Under the pieces are notes generated by a model. The model did no database searches. It saw only the letters and a list, made by a program, of their open reading frames with translations, and had not been told where the DNA came from. 64,000 nucleotides of DNA from Coxiellaceae bacterium (GTDB lineage: Bacteria; Pseudomonadota; Gammaproteobacteria; Coxiellales; Coxiellaceae), in NCBI GenBank assembly GCA_029210045.1, contig JARGNX010000012.1:1-64000 (forward strand). Reading direction: 5' to 3'. The position numbers and the translations under genes were made by a program. Of this stretch, positions 19,503 through 27,987 are shown piece by piece (the first letter of the stretch is position 1; each line of letters opens with the position of its first letter).

Positions 19503-20507
19503 ATGATCGAATTGAGCCAAGTTTCAAAGGTGTACTACACGCACGGTAAAGCAATGACTGCGCTTGAAAAAATCAACCTGCACATCGATAAGGGTGAGAT
19601 TTTCGGCGTGTTGGGTAAAAGTGGCGCTGGTAAAAGTACTTTATTGCGATGTGTTAATTTGCTTGAGCGGCCAAGCCAAGGGCAGGTGGTGGTTGATGGT
19701 CAGTCATTATGTGATTTGCCGTTATCACAATTACGCGTTGCGCGTCACCGTATTGGCATGATTTTCCAGCACTTTAATCTACTCGAATCTCGTGATGCAT
19801 TTGCTAATGTGGCATTGCCGATGCAGTTGATGCATGTCGATAAACAAAAAATCAAAACTAAAGTTGAACAGTTGCTCGAGTTGGTGGGTTTAGAGCAGAA
19901 GATGCATCACTATCCGCGGCAGTTGAGCGGTGGCCAAAAGCAGCGTGTTGCTATTGCGCGTGCGTTGGCGACTGACCCGCAAGTGCTGTTATGTGATGAG
20001 GCGACCTCAGCATTAGATACCGAATCAACCCATGCGATTCTCGATTTGTTGTATGAGATTCGACAGCGTTTGGGTATCACTATCATGTTAATCACGCATG
20101 AGTTGGAAGTGGTTAAGAAAATTTGCGATCGTGTCGCTGTCATTGATGGTGGTCATATTATAGAGTGCGGTCGGGTGATTGACGTATTTTCCAATCCGCA
20201 AACCAGTGCGGCACGTCAGTTACTGCATCCGCCATTGGATATAGCGTTGCCACAACGTGAAGACGGTGATCGTCAAAGCATATTTGTTAAATTAGAATTT
20301 ATTGCAGAAAACAGCGATAAGCCAGTGATTACTGATTTAATTCGGCATCATAATATCGATGTTAATATTTTGCGCGCAAGCATTGAAAATATTCAATCCA
20401 CAGCGTTTGGTTATACCGTCTGTGAATTATCCGGCACGCCAGATAATATCGAGACTGCAATGGATTACCTAAAACAGCATGAAATTGCTGTGGAGGTGCT
20501 GAGCTGA
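19503..20507 (+). CDS. metN: Methionine ABC transporter ATP-binding protein
   Basis: ATPase of the MetNIQ importer for methionine. Walker A is GKSGAGKST near residue 38, the signature LSGGQKQRVAIARAL near 140, Walker B LLCDEATSALD, and the switch His lies in LITHELEV. Residues about 265-334 form the C-terminal NIL regulatory domain that senses internal methionine. The stop overlaps the next start (TGATG at 20505-20509). Confidence 0.95.
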   Translation: MIELSQVSKVYYTHGKAMTALEKINLHIDKGEIFGVLGKSGAGKSTLLRCVNLLERPSQGQVVVDGQSLCDLPLSQLRVARHRIGMIFQHFNLLESRDAFANVALPMQLMHVDKQKIKTKVEQLLELVGLEQKMHHYPRQLSGGQKQRVAIARALATDPQVLLCDEATSALDTESTHAILDLLYEIRQRLGITIMLITHELEVVKKICDRVAVIDGGHIIECGRVIDVFSNPQTSAARQLLHPPLDIALPQREDGDRQSIFVKLEFIAENSDKPVITDLIRHHNIDVNILRASIENIQSTAFGYTVCELSGTPDNIETAMDYLKQHEIAVEVLS

Positions 20508-21952
20508 TGGGTGACTTCGCATTACAACCTTTATTGATAGCGACTTGGCAGACCATATATATGGTGTTTATTGCAAGTTTTGTCAGCGTGCTGGTTGGTT
20601 TATTTTTAGGCGTGGTATTATTTTTGTCACAAAATGATCGCATGGTGCTTAATCGACCATTGAATATGGTGTTAAGTTTTATTGTTAATGTCACACGATC
20701 AGTGCCGTTTATCATTTTACTGATTAGTATTATTCCGTTTACGCGCTGGATAGTCGGCACATCGATTGGTGTTAATGCCGCGATAGTGCCATTGATTGTA
20801 GCCGCCATTCCATTTTATGCGCGCGTAGCAGAAACGGCGATTATGGAAGTGTCGCCAGGCTTGTTAGAAGCAGCAGATGCGATGGGCGCGAATCGTTGGC
20901 AATTAACTATGAAAGTGTTATTGCCTGAAGCCTTACCCAGTTTAGTGAAGGGAGCAACCTTAACTATCATTGGTTTAATTGGGTATTCAGCGATGGCTGG
21001 CGCTGTTGGTGGTGGTGGCCTAGGTGAGCTCGCGATCAATTACGGTTATCAACGTTTTGACCCCTGGGTGATGTTGGAGACGGTTGTGCTGCTAGTTATA
21101 TTGGTGCAGTTAATCCAATCGTACGGTGATTTTCTGGCAAAAATTCGTAGACTGGCAGGCGTTGTTACACTCAGTATTGTTTTATGGCTGCTATGTATTG
21201 GCAGTGTATTGCCTTGGGTGCATATGCAAAGTCAGGCGATGAAGGTCGGTGTGATGGTGGGGCCCCAACAAGAAATTATGCAGGTGGCTGCTGAAGTAGC
21301 GCGCGAGAAATATGATTTGGATATCGATGTGATTGGCTTTAATGATTATGTGCAGCCCAACATTGCGTTAAATGATGGCGATATCCAAGCCAATATATTT
21401 CAACATGTGCCTTATCTCGATGCGCAAATTAAGTCGCGTCATTTGAATTTAATGCCGATTGCAAAAACGTTTATATACCCCATGGGGTTCTATTCAAGAA
21501 AGATCACTAATATTAATCAACTGCCGAATGACGCGGTGGTGGCTATGCCGAATGACCCGAGCAATGAGGGCAGGGCGTTACTATTACTGCAAAAAAATCA
21601 TTTGATTAAGCTCAAACCGAATTCCGGCTTATTGGTGAATTTACATGATATCGTTAGCAATCCAAAGCACTTGCAATTTAAGTTACTGGATGCGGCGCAA
21701 TTGCCGCGCGTTTTTAAAGATGCAACGTTGGTCGGTTTAACGAATGATTTCTTAAAAGCGGCTGGGTTAAAAGCGAATCAAGCTTTGATTCGTGAAGGCA
21801 AAGATTCGGCATATGCCAATGTGATTGTAGTTAAGAGACCGGAAGAAAATAAGGTTGAGTTCGATAAGTTGATTAAGGTGATGCATTCGCCTGAAGTTGT
21901 TAAGGCGACCATGAAGATTTTTCCTGATGGTGAAGCTATTCCTGCATGGTAG
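20507..21952 (+). CDS. metI-metQ: MetI permease - MetQ binding protein fusion
   Basis: 481 residues combining two normally separate subunits. Residues 1-215 are a MetI-type permease with five or so membrane helices and the coupling segment EAADAMGANRWQLTMKVLLP. A further membrane segment (TLSIVLWLLCIGSVLPWV, about 225-243) leads to a NlpA/MetQ-type binding domain (KVGVMVGPQQEIMQVAAEVA through NVIVVKRPEEN). The domain would therefore be tethered to the outer face of the inner membrane rather than anchored by lipid. No stop or frameshift occurs between the halves. Confidence 0.9.
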   Translation: MGDFALQPLLIATWQTIYMVFIASFVSVLVGLFLGVVLFLSQNDRMVLNRPLNMVLSFIVNVTRSVPFIILLISIIPFTRWIVGTSIGVNAAIVPLIVAAIPFYARVAETAIMEVSPGLLEAADAMGANRWQLTMKVLLPEALPSLVKGATLTIIGLIGYSAMAGAVGGGGLGELAINYGYQRFDPWVMLETVVLLVILVQLIQSYGDFLAKIRRLAGVVTLSIVLWLLCIGSVLPWVHMQSQAMKVGVMVGPQQEIMQVAAEVAREKYDLDIDVIGFNDYVQPNIALNDGDIQANIFQHVPYLDAQIKSRHLNLMPIAKTFIYPMGFYSRKITNINQLPNDAVVAMPNDPSNEGRALLLLQKNHLIKLKPNSGLLVNLHDIVSNPKHLQFKLLDAAQLPRVFKDATLVGLTNDFLKAAGLKANQALIREGKDSAYANVIVVKRPEENKVEFDKLIKVMHSPEVVKATMKIFPDGEAIPAW

Positions 21953-22002
21953 CATTCGTCCTATTTGGAGGGTGTTCTGGATGGTCTGTAGTTATTTATC
22001 AA

Positions 22003-22095
22003 GGCGCGCAGCGTACCCCTTTTACTTCATGGCTCGCGTAGCCTGTGCTGAACTTGATTCAGTATTCCGCTTCGCTCGCAGGATGACAATTTCCT
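22003..22095. repeat. Repeat fragment related to 14300-14386
   Basis: GCGCGCAGCGTACCCCTTTT and ACTTCATGGCTCGCG match the reverse complement of the right arm and centre of the element at 14300-14386. TTCCGCTTCGCTCGCAGGATG follows. It fills the gap between metIQ and the toxin-antitoxin relic. Apart from this I see nothing functional in 21953-22110. Confidence 0.6.
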
Positions 22096-22114
22096 CGTAA
22101 AAATTCCGGTCTTT

Positions 22115-22252
22115 TATAACTTTGTGCGTTTCTTCAAAGCTTGGTATTTTGCTAAATGGGCGTGAAAACAAAGACTTAGTGATCAAATGCTAAGGCATGC
22201 TGTTTATGAAATGAAGCGAGGGCTGGTTGGTTCTGATTTGGGAGGTATAAAA
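22115..22252 (+). pseudogene. Remnant of HigB/RelE-type toxin
   Basis: Reading the frame of the following antitoxin upstream gives FVRFFKAWYFAKWA, a TGA stop at 22163-22165, then KQRLSDQMLRHAVYEMKRGL and VGSDLGG. This is the start of the HigB-like toxin family (a FxKWAxKxxxxDxxLxxAVxEMxxGLxxADLGG pattern). The catalytic remainder is missing: the sequence runs straight into the antitoxin start. No start codon is evident. A dead toxin with an internal stop and a large deletion. Confidence 0.75.
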
Positions 22253-22563
22253 ATGAGTAATAAAGAGTTAGCAGAGGTGCTGCAAAAGACAATTAAAGGT
22301 TTGCATACAATTAGATTGGTGGATGATCAAACTATGAAAGAATTTGATGCGTTGCAATTGCCACCGGTAAAGGGCTTTACGGCGAATCAAATTAAGCGTT
22401 TACGGAAAACTAACAAAGCAAGCCAGGCTGTATTTGCTGCCTATTTAAATACAACGAAATCAACGGTACAGAAGTGGGAGCAGGGTCAAAAAAAACCAAG
22501 CGGCTCGCTTTGAAGTTGCTTAACTTGGTTGATCGCCATGGCTTGGATTTATTGGCTGCTTAA
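22253..22563 (+). pseudogene. HigA/NadS-type HTH antitoxin, frameshifted near the C-terminus
   Basis: Starts at ATG 22253 after GGGAGG (7-nt gap). The helix-turn-helix of the XRE type is clear: IKRLRKTNKASQAVFAAYLN, then TTKSTVQKWEQGQKKPSG. After PSG the frame stops at 22513 (SL*). In the +2 frame the family's normal ending continues as ALKLLNLVDRHGLDLLAA to a TAA at 22561-22563, so a single base has been lost near 22505. The DNA-binding part may still be made as a shortened 86-residue protein. Confidence 0.8.
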
Positions 22564-22569
22564 GCAGTT

Positions 22570-23577
22570 TTATTTTACAATCGTTGGTGTAACAAAAATC
22601 AATAGCTGCTGTTCGGTATGCTGATTGCGTGTATGTTTAAATAAATTGCCGAGTAAGGGGATCTTGCTGAGTCCTGGGATGCCCTCAACGTGATGTTCAT
22701 CGCTTTGATTTAATATGCCGCCGAGTACGAGCGTGCGTTGATTGTTAATGCGCGCATTGGTTTTAATATGTTGCGTGCTAATGATAGGAACGCCTTGAAC
22801 ATTGATGGGTGATACTTTGTCTTGGTGAATATCGATATGGCATAATACCTGCTTGTCGTTGATGAGCTCTGGTGTAACGGAAAGGCGCAACACAGCTTTT
22901 TTAAAGGCAATATTGGTGGCGCCACTGGAACTGCTTTGCTGATAAGGCACCTCTTGGCCGGATTCAATGATGGCGGCTTGATTGTTTTTTGTGATTAATG
23001 TGGGTTGTGCTATCACACGTGCATGACCATTTTTTTCCAGTGCGCTGATTTGCATATCGAGTAATTTATTATTCCCCAGGCGGGCAATGGTGATTAAAGC
23101 GGTACCAACTCGCGTTGATGAGTGTGGCATATTCATTTGCAGTGTTTCTCCATCGGCGGTCGTGGTTTTGAATTCGATGCCGAGTGAGCGCAAATAACGA
23201 CGATCTACCGTCACTATGCGCGCACTGATTTTAATTTGCGGTGTGTTGTGATCAATGAGTGCTATAAATTGACGCAATAAATGAATGGTGTCAATTTGTC
23301 CGTGTAACCACAGTGCGTGTTGATTATTTAGTGGAATGATTGTGGTGTGCTGCGGTAATAATTGCTGTTGATGTTTGATAATAAGTTTATAGGCGGCTTG
23401 GCTGCTAATATTTTTCAATGGTATCAATACGCTTTTTTTAATACTTATTTGTGTTGACTGTTCGCCAAAAGGATTTTTAGTTTTAAGTTTGAGGGTTTGC
23501 CAGTGGTTTTCTGACTGATTTGCCGCTAAACAGCTATTCAATATAAGCAAGCAGGCTATTAATAGTATTTTATTCAT
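22570..23577 (-). CDS. pilQ: Short type IV pilus secretin (PilQ/HofQ-like)
   Basis: Outer-membrane secretin for type IV pili or DNA uptake. At 335 residues it is much shorter than usual PilQ and closer to the HofQ type: signal peptide (KILLIACLLILNSCLAA), one N-domain (about 70-110), then the secretin domain with VTVDRRYLRSLGIEF, VIAQPTLITKNNQAAIIESG, VPYQQ and RTLVLGGIL...GIPGLSKIPLLGNLF. No AMIN domains. LNSC could be a poor lipobox. Last gene of the pil operon, overlapping pilO by 8 nt. Confidence 0.88.
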   Translation of the reverse strand: MNKILLIACLLILNSCLAANQSENHWQTLKLKTKNPFGEQSTQISIKKSVLIPLKNISSQAAYKLIIKHQQQLLPQHTTIIPLNNQHALWLHGQIDTIHLLRQFIALIDHNTPQIKISARIVTVDRRYLRSLGIEFKTTTADGETLQMNMPHSSTRVGTALITIARLGNNKLLDMQISALEKNGHARVIAQPTLITKNNQAAIIESGQEVPYQQSSSSGATNIAFKKAVLRLSVTPELINDKQVLCHIDIHQDKVSPINVQGVPIISTQHIKTNARINNQRTLVLGGILNQSDEHHVEGIPGLSKIPLLGNLFKHTRNQHTEQQLLIFVTPTIVK

Positions 23578-24130
23578 GATTAACCTTTATGTCAGCAGTG
23601 AATTGAATGAGTGGTTGTTGAGTATCGGAAGATACTTGTATTTGCATTACATTTAAAAACGGCATTATTACTTGAAGGCGGTTAAAAAACATGACAAATG
23701 CTGACCAATCACAGTGCGCAACTAATTGGTATATTTCAACCGTGTTATCACCAATTTTTTCATTGGTTTCAAATTGCGTTACTTGAATGTGGTGTTGTTT
23801 TAACCATTGTAATAGCCGTCCTTGCCAGTGTTGCTTTTCTATTTGTTGATCAAATGCTATTGGACTACTTAAATGCTGTTTGCTGAGCTGTGTTAGTTGT
23901 TGTTGTAACCTATGTTGCATATGCGTTTGTTGTACGCAGATTTTTTTCTGTTCCAGTTGCTGTTGTGATTGCAATCTGACTTGGCGATAGTGTATCCAGG
24001 CAGGATGAAGTAGAAAGTAACTGGTGAGTAGTAATATAAATAACTGGCAACCTAAACAGATGCAGCTGTATTTGATTATTGACTGTCTATTCAGTTGCAG
24101 TTGTTGCTGAAGCCATAGCATTTTTTTCAC
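23570..24130 (-). CDS. pilO: Type IV pilus assembly protein PilO-like
   Basis: Inner-membrane alignment protein. 186 residues: a short cytoplasmic stretch, one membrane helix (CICLGCQLFILLLTSYFLLH, about 27-46), a coiled-coil-like Gln-rich periplasmic stretch, and a small ferredoxin-like domain at the C-terminus (about 110-186). Called from position between pilN and pilQ and from architecture; sequence similarity is weak, as usual in this family. Overlaps pilN by 44 nt. Confidence 0.78.
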   Translation of the reverse strand: MKKMLWLQQQLQLNRQSIIKYSCICLGCQLFILLLTSYFLLHPAWIHYRQVRLQSQQQLEQKKICVQQTHMQHRLQQQLTQLSKQHLSSPIAFDQQIEKQHWQGRLLQWLKQHHIQVTQFETNEKIGDNTVEIYQLVAHCDWSAFVMFFNRLQVIMPFLNVMQIQVSSDTQQPLIQFTADIKVNHE

Positions 24131-24698
24131 GCGGTTTCCCTATTAAATAAAATCGATAGTGTCCTGTTGCTGTGTGTGTTACTTGTTCTAACTTGAATGG
24201 GTAGTCTAGAGTCTGTGCATTGAGTTGTTTTAATATTTGTTGGTAGTTATGAGCCGAGCTGGTCCGACCTTCGATGAGCCATTGATGGTCCAAAAAGTTG
24301 ATGCGATCAAATAACACCTGCGAAGATCTGAATTGTATCAGTGAAGAAAATACAGCGCTACGTTGGTTATGTTGATGTTGAATTGTGTGCCACCATTGTT
24401 GATAACGCTGTATGTGTTGCAGTTGTTGTTGTAATTTTTTGACTTGTTGTTGGTTGCAGTGCGTTTGTTTACTGCCGTGCATCGTTGATTGCAGTTGTTG
24501 TGTGTTTTTCATGATTTGAAACCGAAAAAGAAATACCCCAGCCATAACAATGATGCTGCAGATGAGTAATAATGCGATGCCCGTTATCTGTTGGCGTAAC
24601 CGTTGTTGCGCACGCCAATCGATTAGATTAATTTTGTTGTTTTTTATAAGTCTTCTCCAATTGCGGCACAATAAGCGATAAAATTTTCCAGTTGCCAC
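24087..24698 (-). CDS. pilN: Type IV pilus assembly protein PilN-like
   Basis: Inner-membrane partner of PilM and PilO. The PilN hallmark INLIDWRAQQRLRQQ (the PilM-binding INLLxWR motif) is at residues 23-37, followed by a membrane helix (GIALLLICSIIVMAGVFLF) and a Gln/His-rich coiled-coil periplasmic part. The ATG overlaps pilM by 55 nt. The GGAGAAGA upstream of the INLIDW codons hints at an internal, non-ATG start, but none is obvious. Confidence 0.82.
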   Translation of the reverse strand: MATGKFYRLLCRNWRRLIKNNKINLIDWRAQQRLRQQITGIALLLICSIIVMAGVFLFRFQIMKNTQQLQSTMHGSKQTHCNQQQVKKLQQQLQHIQRYQQWWHTIQHQHNQRSAVFSSLIQFRSSQVLFDRINFLDHQWLIEGRTSSAHNYQQILKQLNAQTLDYPFKLEQVTHTATGHYRFYLIGKPREKNAMASATTATE

Positions 24699-25456
24699 GG
24701 TTGGTGGTTTAGTCGCAATGGTTGATACCAGGAGGTGTTGGTTAATAAGGTGAGTAGTTGGTGACAGATTTTATCATCGGATTCAAGGTTGATTATATAT
24801 TGTTGCATGTTGATTGTTTGGTAGAGTGCTTTCCATTGCTGCAATTGATGCGCAATTTGATTGTGGTCTATTTCATTGGTATACAATTTTATTTCTGCGA
24901 TGTGTTGGTTGTGATATAGCGTTAGCCACAGTTGCTGTTGGGTGACAAAAATGGTTGTCATTGTTCGTTGCTGATATACAAATTGTGGTAGCGCTGCAGT
25001 AACGACTAATGCATCGATATTTATGCGCTGTGGTTTGTGCTTTAATGCGCGGCCATGCAATAGCAACTGTTGCTGTTGTTGGCGCGGCATGGCCGCCAAC
25101 CATAGCTTTTGCTCTGCGAATGAGCTCAATGTTACATAATCAAAGATTAGCTGCTCACTGCGTTGGCCGAAACTAATAGCCAGTTGTTCGCAGACATAGT
25201 CCTCCACTGCTGATTGTGTGGTCTCTTTGGGTGCGGCTACTTGCTGTTGTAGTGTTAATCGGTGATCGATGGTAATCAATAAGTAATAGCGCCAGCGCGG
25301 GATGTTTTGTTTTATTTCTGCCCAGTCAATCGAGGTGGCGGCATAGCACTGTTGCCAGCAATGGCGCCACTGCCGTGACTTACAGAGCCAAATGCTGAAA
25401 TGCCAGTTGTCACCAGAAATGAATATGTGCAAAAAATGTCTTTTTAGTTTTTTCAT
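24644..25456 (-). CDS. pilM: PilM-like actin-fold protein (diverged)
   Basis: First gene of the cluster, in the PilM position. 270 residues, shorter than typical PilM (about 350). The central AVEDYVCEQLAISFGQRSEQ and LAAMPRQQQQQLLLHGRALK segments, with INIDALVVTAALPQF after them, correspond to the PilM core (E(I/V)xxxxxxxxP and the D-x-x-A-L region). The actin-type phosphate loops are poorly conserved. Divergent from PBP1a, the usual pilM-ponA arrangement. Confidence 0.75.
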   Translation of the reverse strand: MKKLKRHFLHIFISGDNWHFSIWLCKSRQWRHCWQQCYAATSIDWAEIKQNIPRWRYYLLITIDHRLTLQQQVAAPKETTQSAVEDYVCEQLAISFGQRSEQLIFDYVTLSSFAEQKLWLAAMPRQQQQQLLLHGRALKHKPQRINIDALVVTAALPQFVYQQRTMTTIFVTQQQLWLTLYHNQHIAEIKLYTNEIDHNQIAHQLQQWKALYQTINMQQYIINLESDDKICHQLLTLLTNTSWYQPLRLNHQPWQLENFIAYCAAIGEDL

Positions 25457-25538
25457 GGTGAACAGCTTAAAGCAACGCTGGCGCTAAAAAATACGGGAAT
25501 AATCACGGGGATATTTGTTATAGCCAACCCTTTCCACT

Positions 25539-27974
25539 ATGATTAGAGGCATGCGTATTTTTAGATATATAGCTGATCACAGCCTTTGGACCATTTTGAG
25601 TGTGGTGTTTACTGCAATTATTATTTTAATTGCGGTGTATAGCTATATTGAGCTGGCTTTGCCAAGTGTTGAAAAGCTCAAGGATGTACATATGCAGGTG
25701 CCGTTAAAGATCTATGGTAAAAATGGCAAGCTGATTGCGCAGTACGGTGTGAAGCGTCGTATTCCGGTGACTTTAGATGAAATACCAAAACCATTAGTAG
25801 AGGCAGTAATTGCCACTGAAGACGCGCGCTTTTACGATCATCCGGGTGTTGATTTTATAAGTTTGGTGCGTGCAGCGAAAGCGGTGGTAAGCAGTGGTCG
25901 TAAGGTGCAAGGCGCGAGTACGATTACGATGCAAGTGGCGCGTAACTTTTTTCTCACACGCAAAAAAACGTACTCACGGAAAATTAATGAAATCCTATTA
26001 GCAATTAAAATTGATCGCGAGTTTTCAAAAGATAAAATCCTTGAGTTGTATTTAAATAAAATTTATTTAGGTAATCGTGCTTACGGTGTTGCAGCGGCTG
26101 CGCGTGTTTATTACGGTAGGCGTCTCAATCAATTAACTTTGCCTGAGATGGCGATGATTGCAGGTTTGCCACAAGCGCCATCGACGGATAACCCGATCGC
26201 TAGCCCAAAAGACGCATTAGAACGACGTAATCATGTATTGGCTCGTATGTTAGATAATAACTATATTGATGAAGCCACTTATAAGCGTGCGATTAAGGCG
26301 CCAATAACCGCGCGTTACCATCGACAAAAAGTGCAGCTATATGCGCCGTTTGTAGCTGAGATGGTACGACTAGCGATGATTGATCATTTTGGTAAGTCGG
26401 TGTATGAGTCGGGCTACTCAGTTTACACAACCCTCGATGCTGATTTGCAAACAGCGTCCAAGCAAGCCTTGGACAGTGGTTTAGAGGCGTATGATCGTCG
26501 TCATGGCTATCGTAAGCCGGAACACAATTGGGGTGACTATACCGCTGATAGTGCCGATCAATGGCAAGAGCAATTGAATGATATGAAGGTGATTCATGGC
26601 ATGTTGCCTGCGGCAGTGATTGATGTGCAGCCACAGTCGTTTACCGCGTTGCTGGCGGATGGTCAGCAAGTCAATGTGGCTTGGAAGGGCATGAAGTGGG
26701 CGCGTCCTTGGATTGAGAAGCGTCGTTATCCAGGTCAATCACCTAAACAAGCTAGCGATGTTGTAGCGGTGGGCGATGTGATTCGTGTCAGTCAAGGTAA
26801 TAAACAGCAATGGCAGCTCGATCAAATTCCAACGGTACAAGGCGCGATCGTATCATTAAGCCCGGTTGATGGTTCCGTGTTGGCACTGTCGGGTGGTTAT
26901 GATTATTTGTTAAGTCATTTTAATCGCGTAACGCAAGCTGTGCGTCAGCCTGGTTCGAATTTTAAACCCTTTATTTATTCGGCAGCATTAGCTAAAGGTT
27001 TTACATTGGCCACGATTATTAATGATGCGCCGGTAGTGATTGCTGATACGGGTGAAAATCAGTTATGGCGCCCACGTAATGATACGCAAAAATTTTATGG
27101 TCCAACCAGTGTGCGAACCGGTTTGGTTAAGTCTCGGAACTTAGTATCGATTCGTTTGCTACAAGATACGGGTATTCCATTCACACTGAAATATTTGCAA
27201 CGTTTTGGTTTTAATCCGGATAATTTACCGCGTGCACTATCATTAGCGTTGGGCAGTGCGGGTGTGACACCGATGCAAATAGCTTCGGGTTATACGGTAT
27301 TTGCTAATGGTGGTTACCGTGTGCAACCTTATTTTATCGATCATATTAATGATCAAAACGGTGAAGAAGTGTATCGTGCCAATCCAGCAAAAGCTTGCAC
27401 GGCTTGTTTGTCTGACCCGCATTTGGCGGCTGATCAAATGCCTCAACCGACGGCTGATTCGGTGATAACACCACAAAATGCTTATTTGATTAATACCGCA
27501 TTGCAGGGTGTTATTAAGCAAGGCACGGGGCGTAAAGCCTTGGCACTCAAGCGTAGTGATTTGGCGGGTAAGACGGGTACCACCAACAAGCAAGTGGATG
27601 CATGGTTTTCGGGGTATAACCATTTAGTTCAAGCGACGGTATGGGTGGGCTTTGATGATAGCGAGGATTCATTGTATGAATATGGCTCGCAGGCAGCACT
27701 ACCGATTTGGATGGACTATATGCAGCAAGCATTAAAGGGTATGCCTGAGCAACCGTTACCGCAGCCGGTAGGATTAGTCAGTGTGCGTATTGATCCAAGA
27801 ACGGGCTTATTGGCGTCGGCAGCAGATAATAATGCGGTATTTCAATTGTTCCGTCAGCAATATGCACCGACGGAATTCAGCACTGCTGCACCGCAACAAC
27901 CTACGGCATTAGCTCGCTCGAGTAATGCGCCAGTCGCGGCAAATGATAGTGATGATAGTGCGCCGTTATTTTAA
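25539..27974 (+). CDS. mrcA: Penicillin-binding protein 1A
   Basis: Bifunctional peptidoglycan synthase of the inner membrane. A short cytoplasmic start is followed by a membrane helix (about 15-40). The glycosyltransferase domain has EDARFYDHPGVD near residue 91 and QGASTITMQVARNFFL near 123. The transpeptidase has SNFK (Ser nucleophile, in RQPGSNFKPF) near 475, SRN near 535 and KTGTTNKQ near 680. 811 residues, normal for PBP1a. An ATG at codon 5 is an alternative start. Divergent from pilM. Confidence 0.97.
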   Translation: MIRGMRIFRYIADHSLWTILSVVFTAIIILIAVYSYIELALPSVEKLKDVHMQVPLKIYGKNGKLIAQYGVKRRIPVTLDEIPKPLVEAVIATEDARFYDHPGVDFISLVRAAKAVVSSGRKVQGASTITMQVARNFFLTRKKTYSRKINEILLAIKIDREFSKDKILELYLNKIYLGNRAYGVAAAARVYYGRRLNQLTLPEMAMIAGLPQAPSTDNPIASPKDALERRNHVLARMLDNNYIDEATYKRAIKAPITARYHRQKVQLYAPFVAEMVRLAMIDHFGKSVYESGYSVYTTLDADLQTASKQALDSGLEAYDRRHGYRKPEHNWGDYTADSADQWQEQLNDMKVIHGMLPAAVIDVQPQSFTALLADGQQVNVAWKGMKWARPWIEKRRYPGQSPKQASDVVAVGDVIRVSQGNKQQWQLDQIPTVQGAIVSLSPVDGSVLALSGGYDYLLSHFNRVTQAVRQPGSNFKPFIYSAALAKGFTLATIINDAPVVIADTGENQLWRPRNDTQKFYGPTSVRTGLVKSRNLVSIRLLQDTGIPFTLKYLQRFGFNPDNLPRALSLALGSAGVTPMQIASGYTVFANGGYRVQPYFIDHINDQNGEEVYRANPAKACTACLSDPHLAADQMPQPTADSVITPQNAYLINTALQGVIKQGTGRKALALKRSDLAGKTGTTNKQVDAWFSGYNHLVQATVWVGFDDSEDSLYEYGSQAALPIWMDYMQQALKGMPEQPLPQPVGLVSVRIDPRTGLLASAADNNAVFQLFRQQYAPTEFSTAAPQQPTALARSSNAPVAANDSDDSAPLF

Positions 27975-27987
27975 CTTACCTGTTTAA

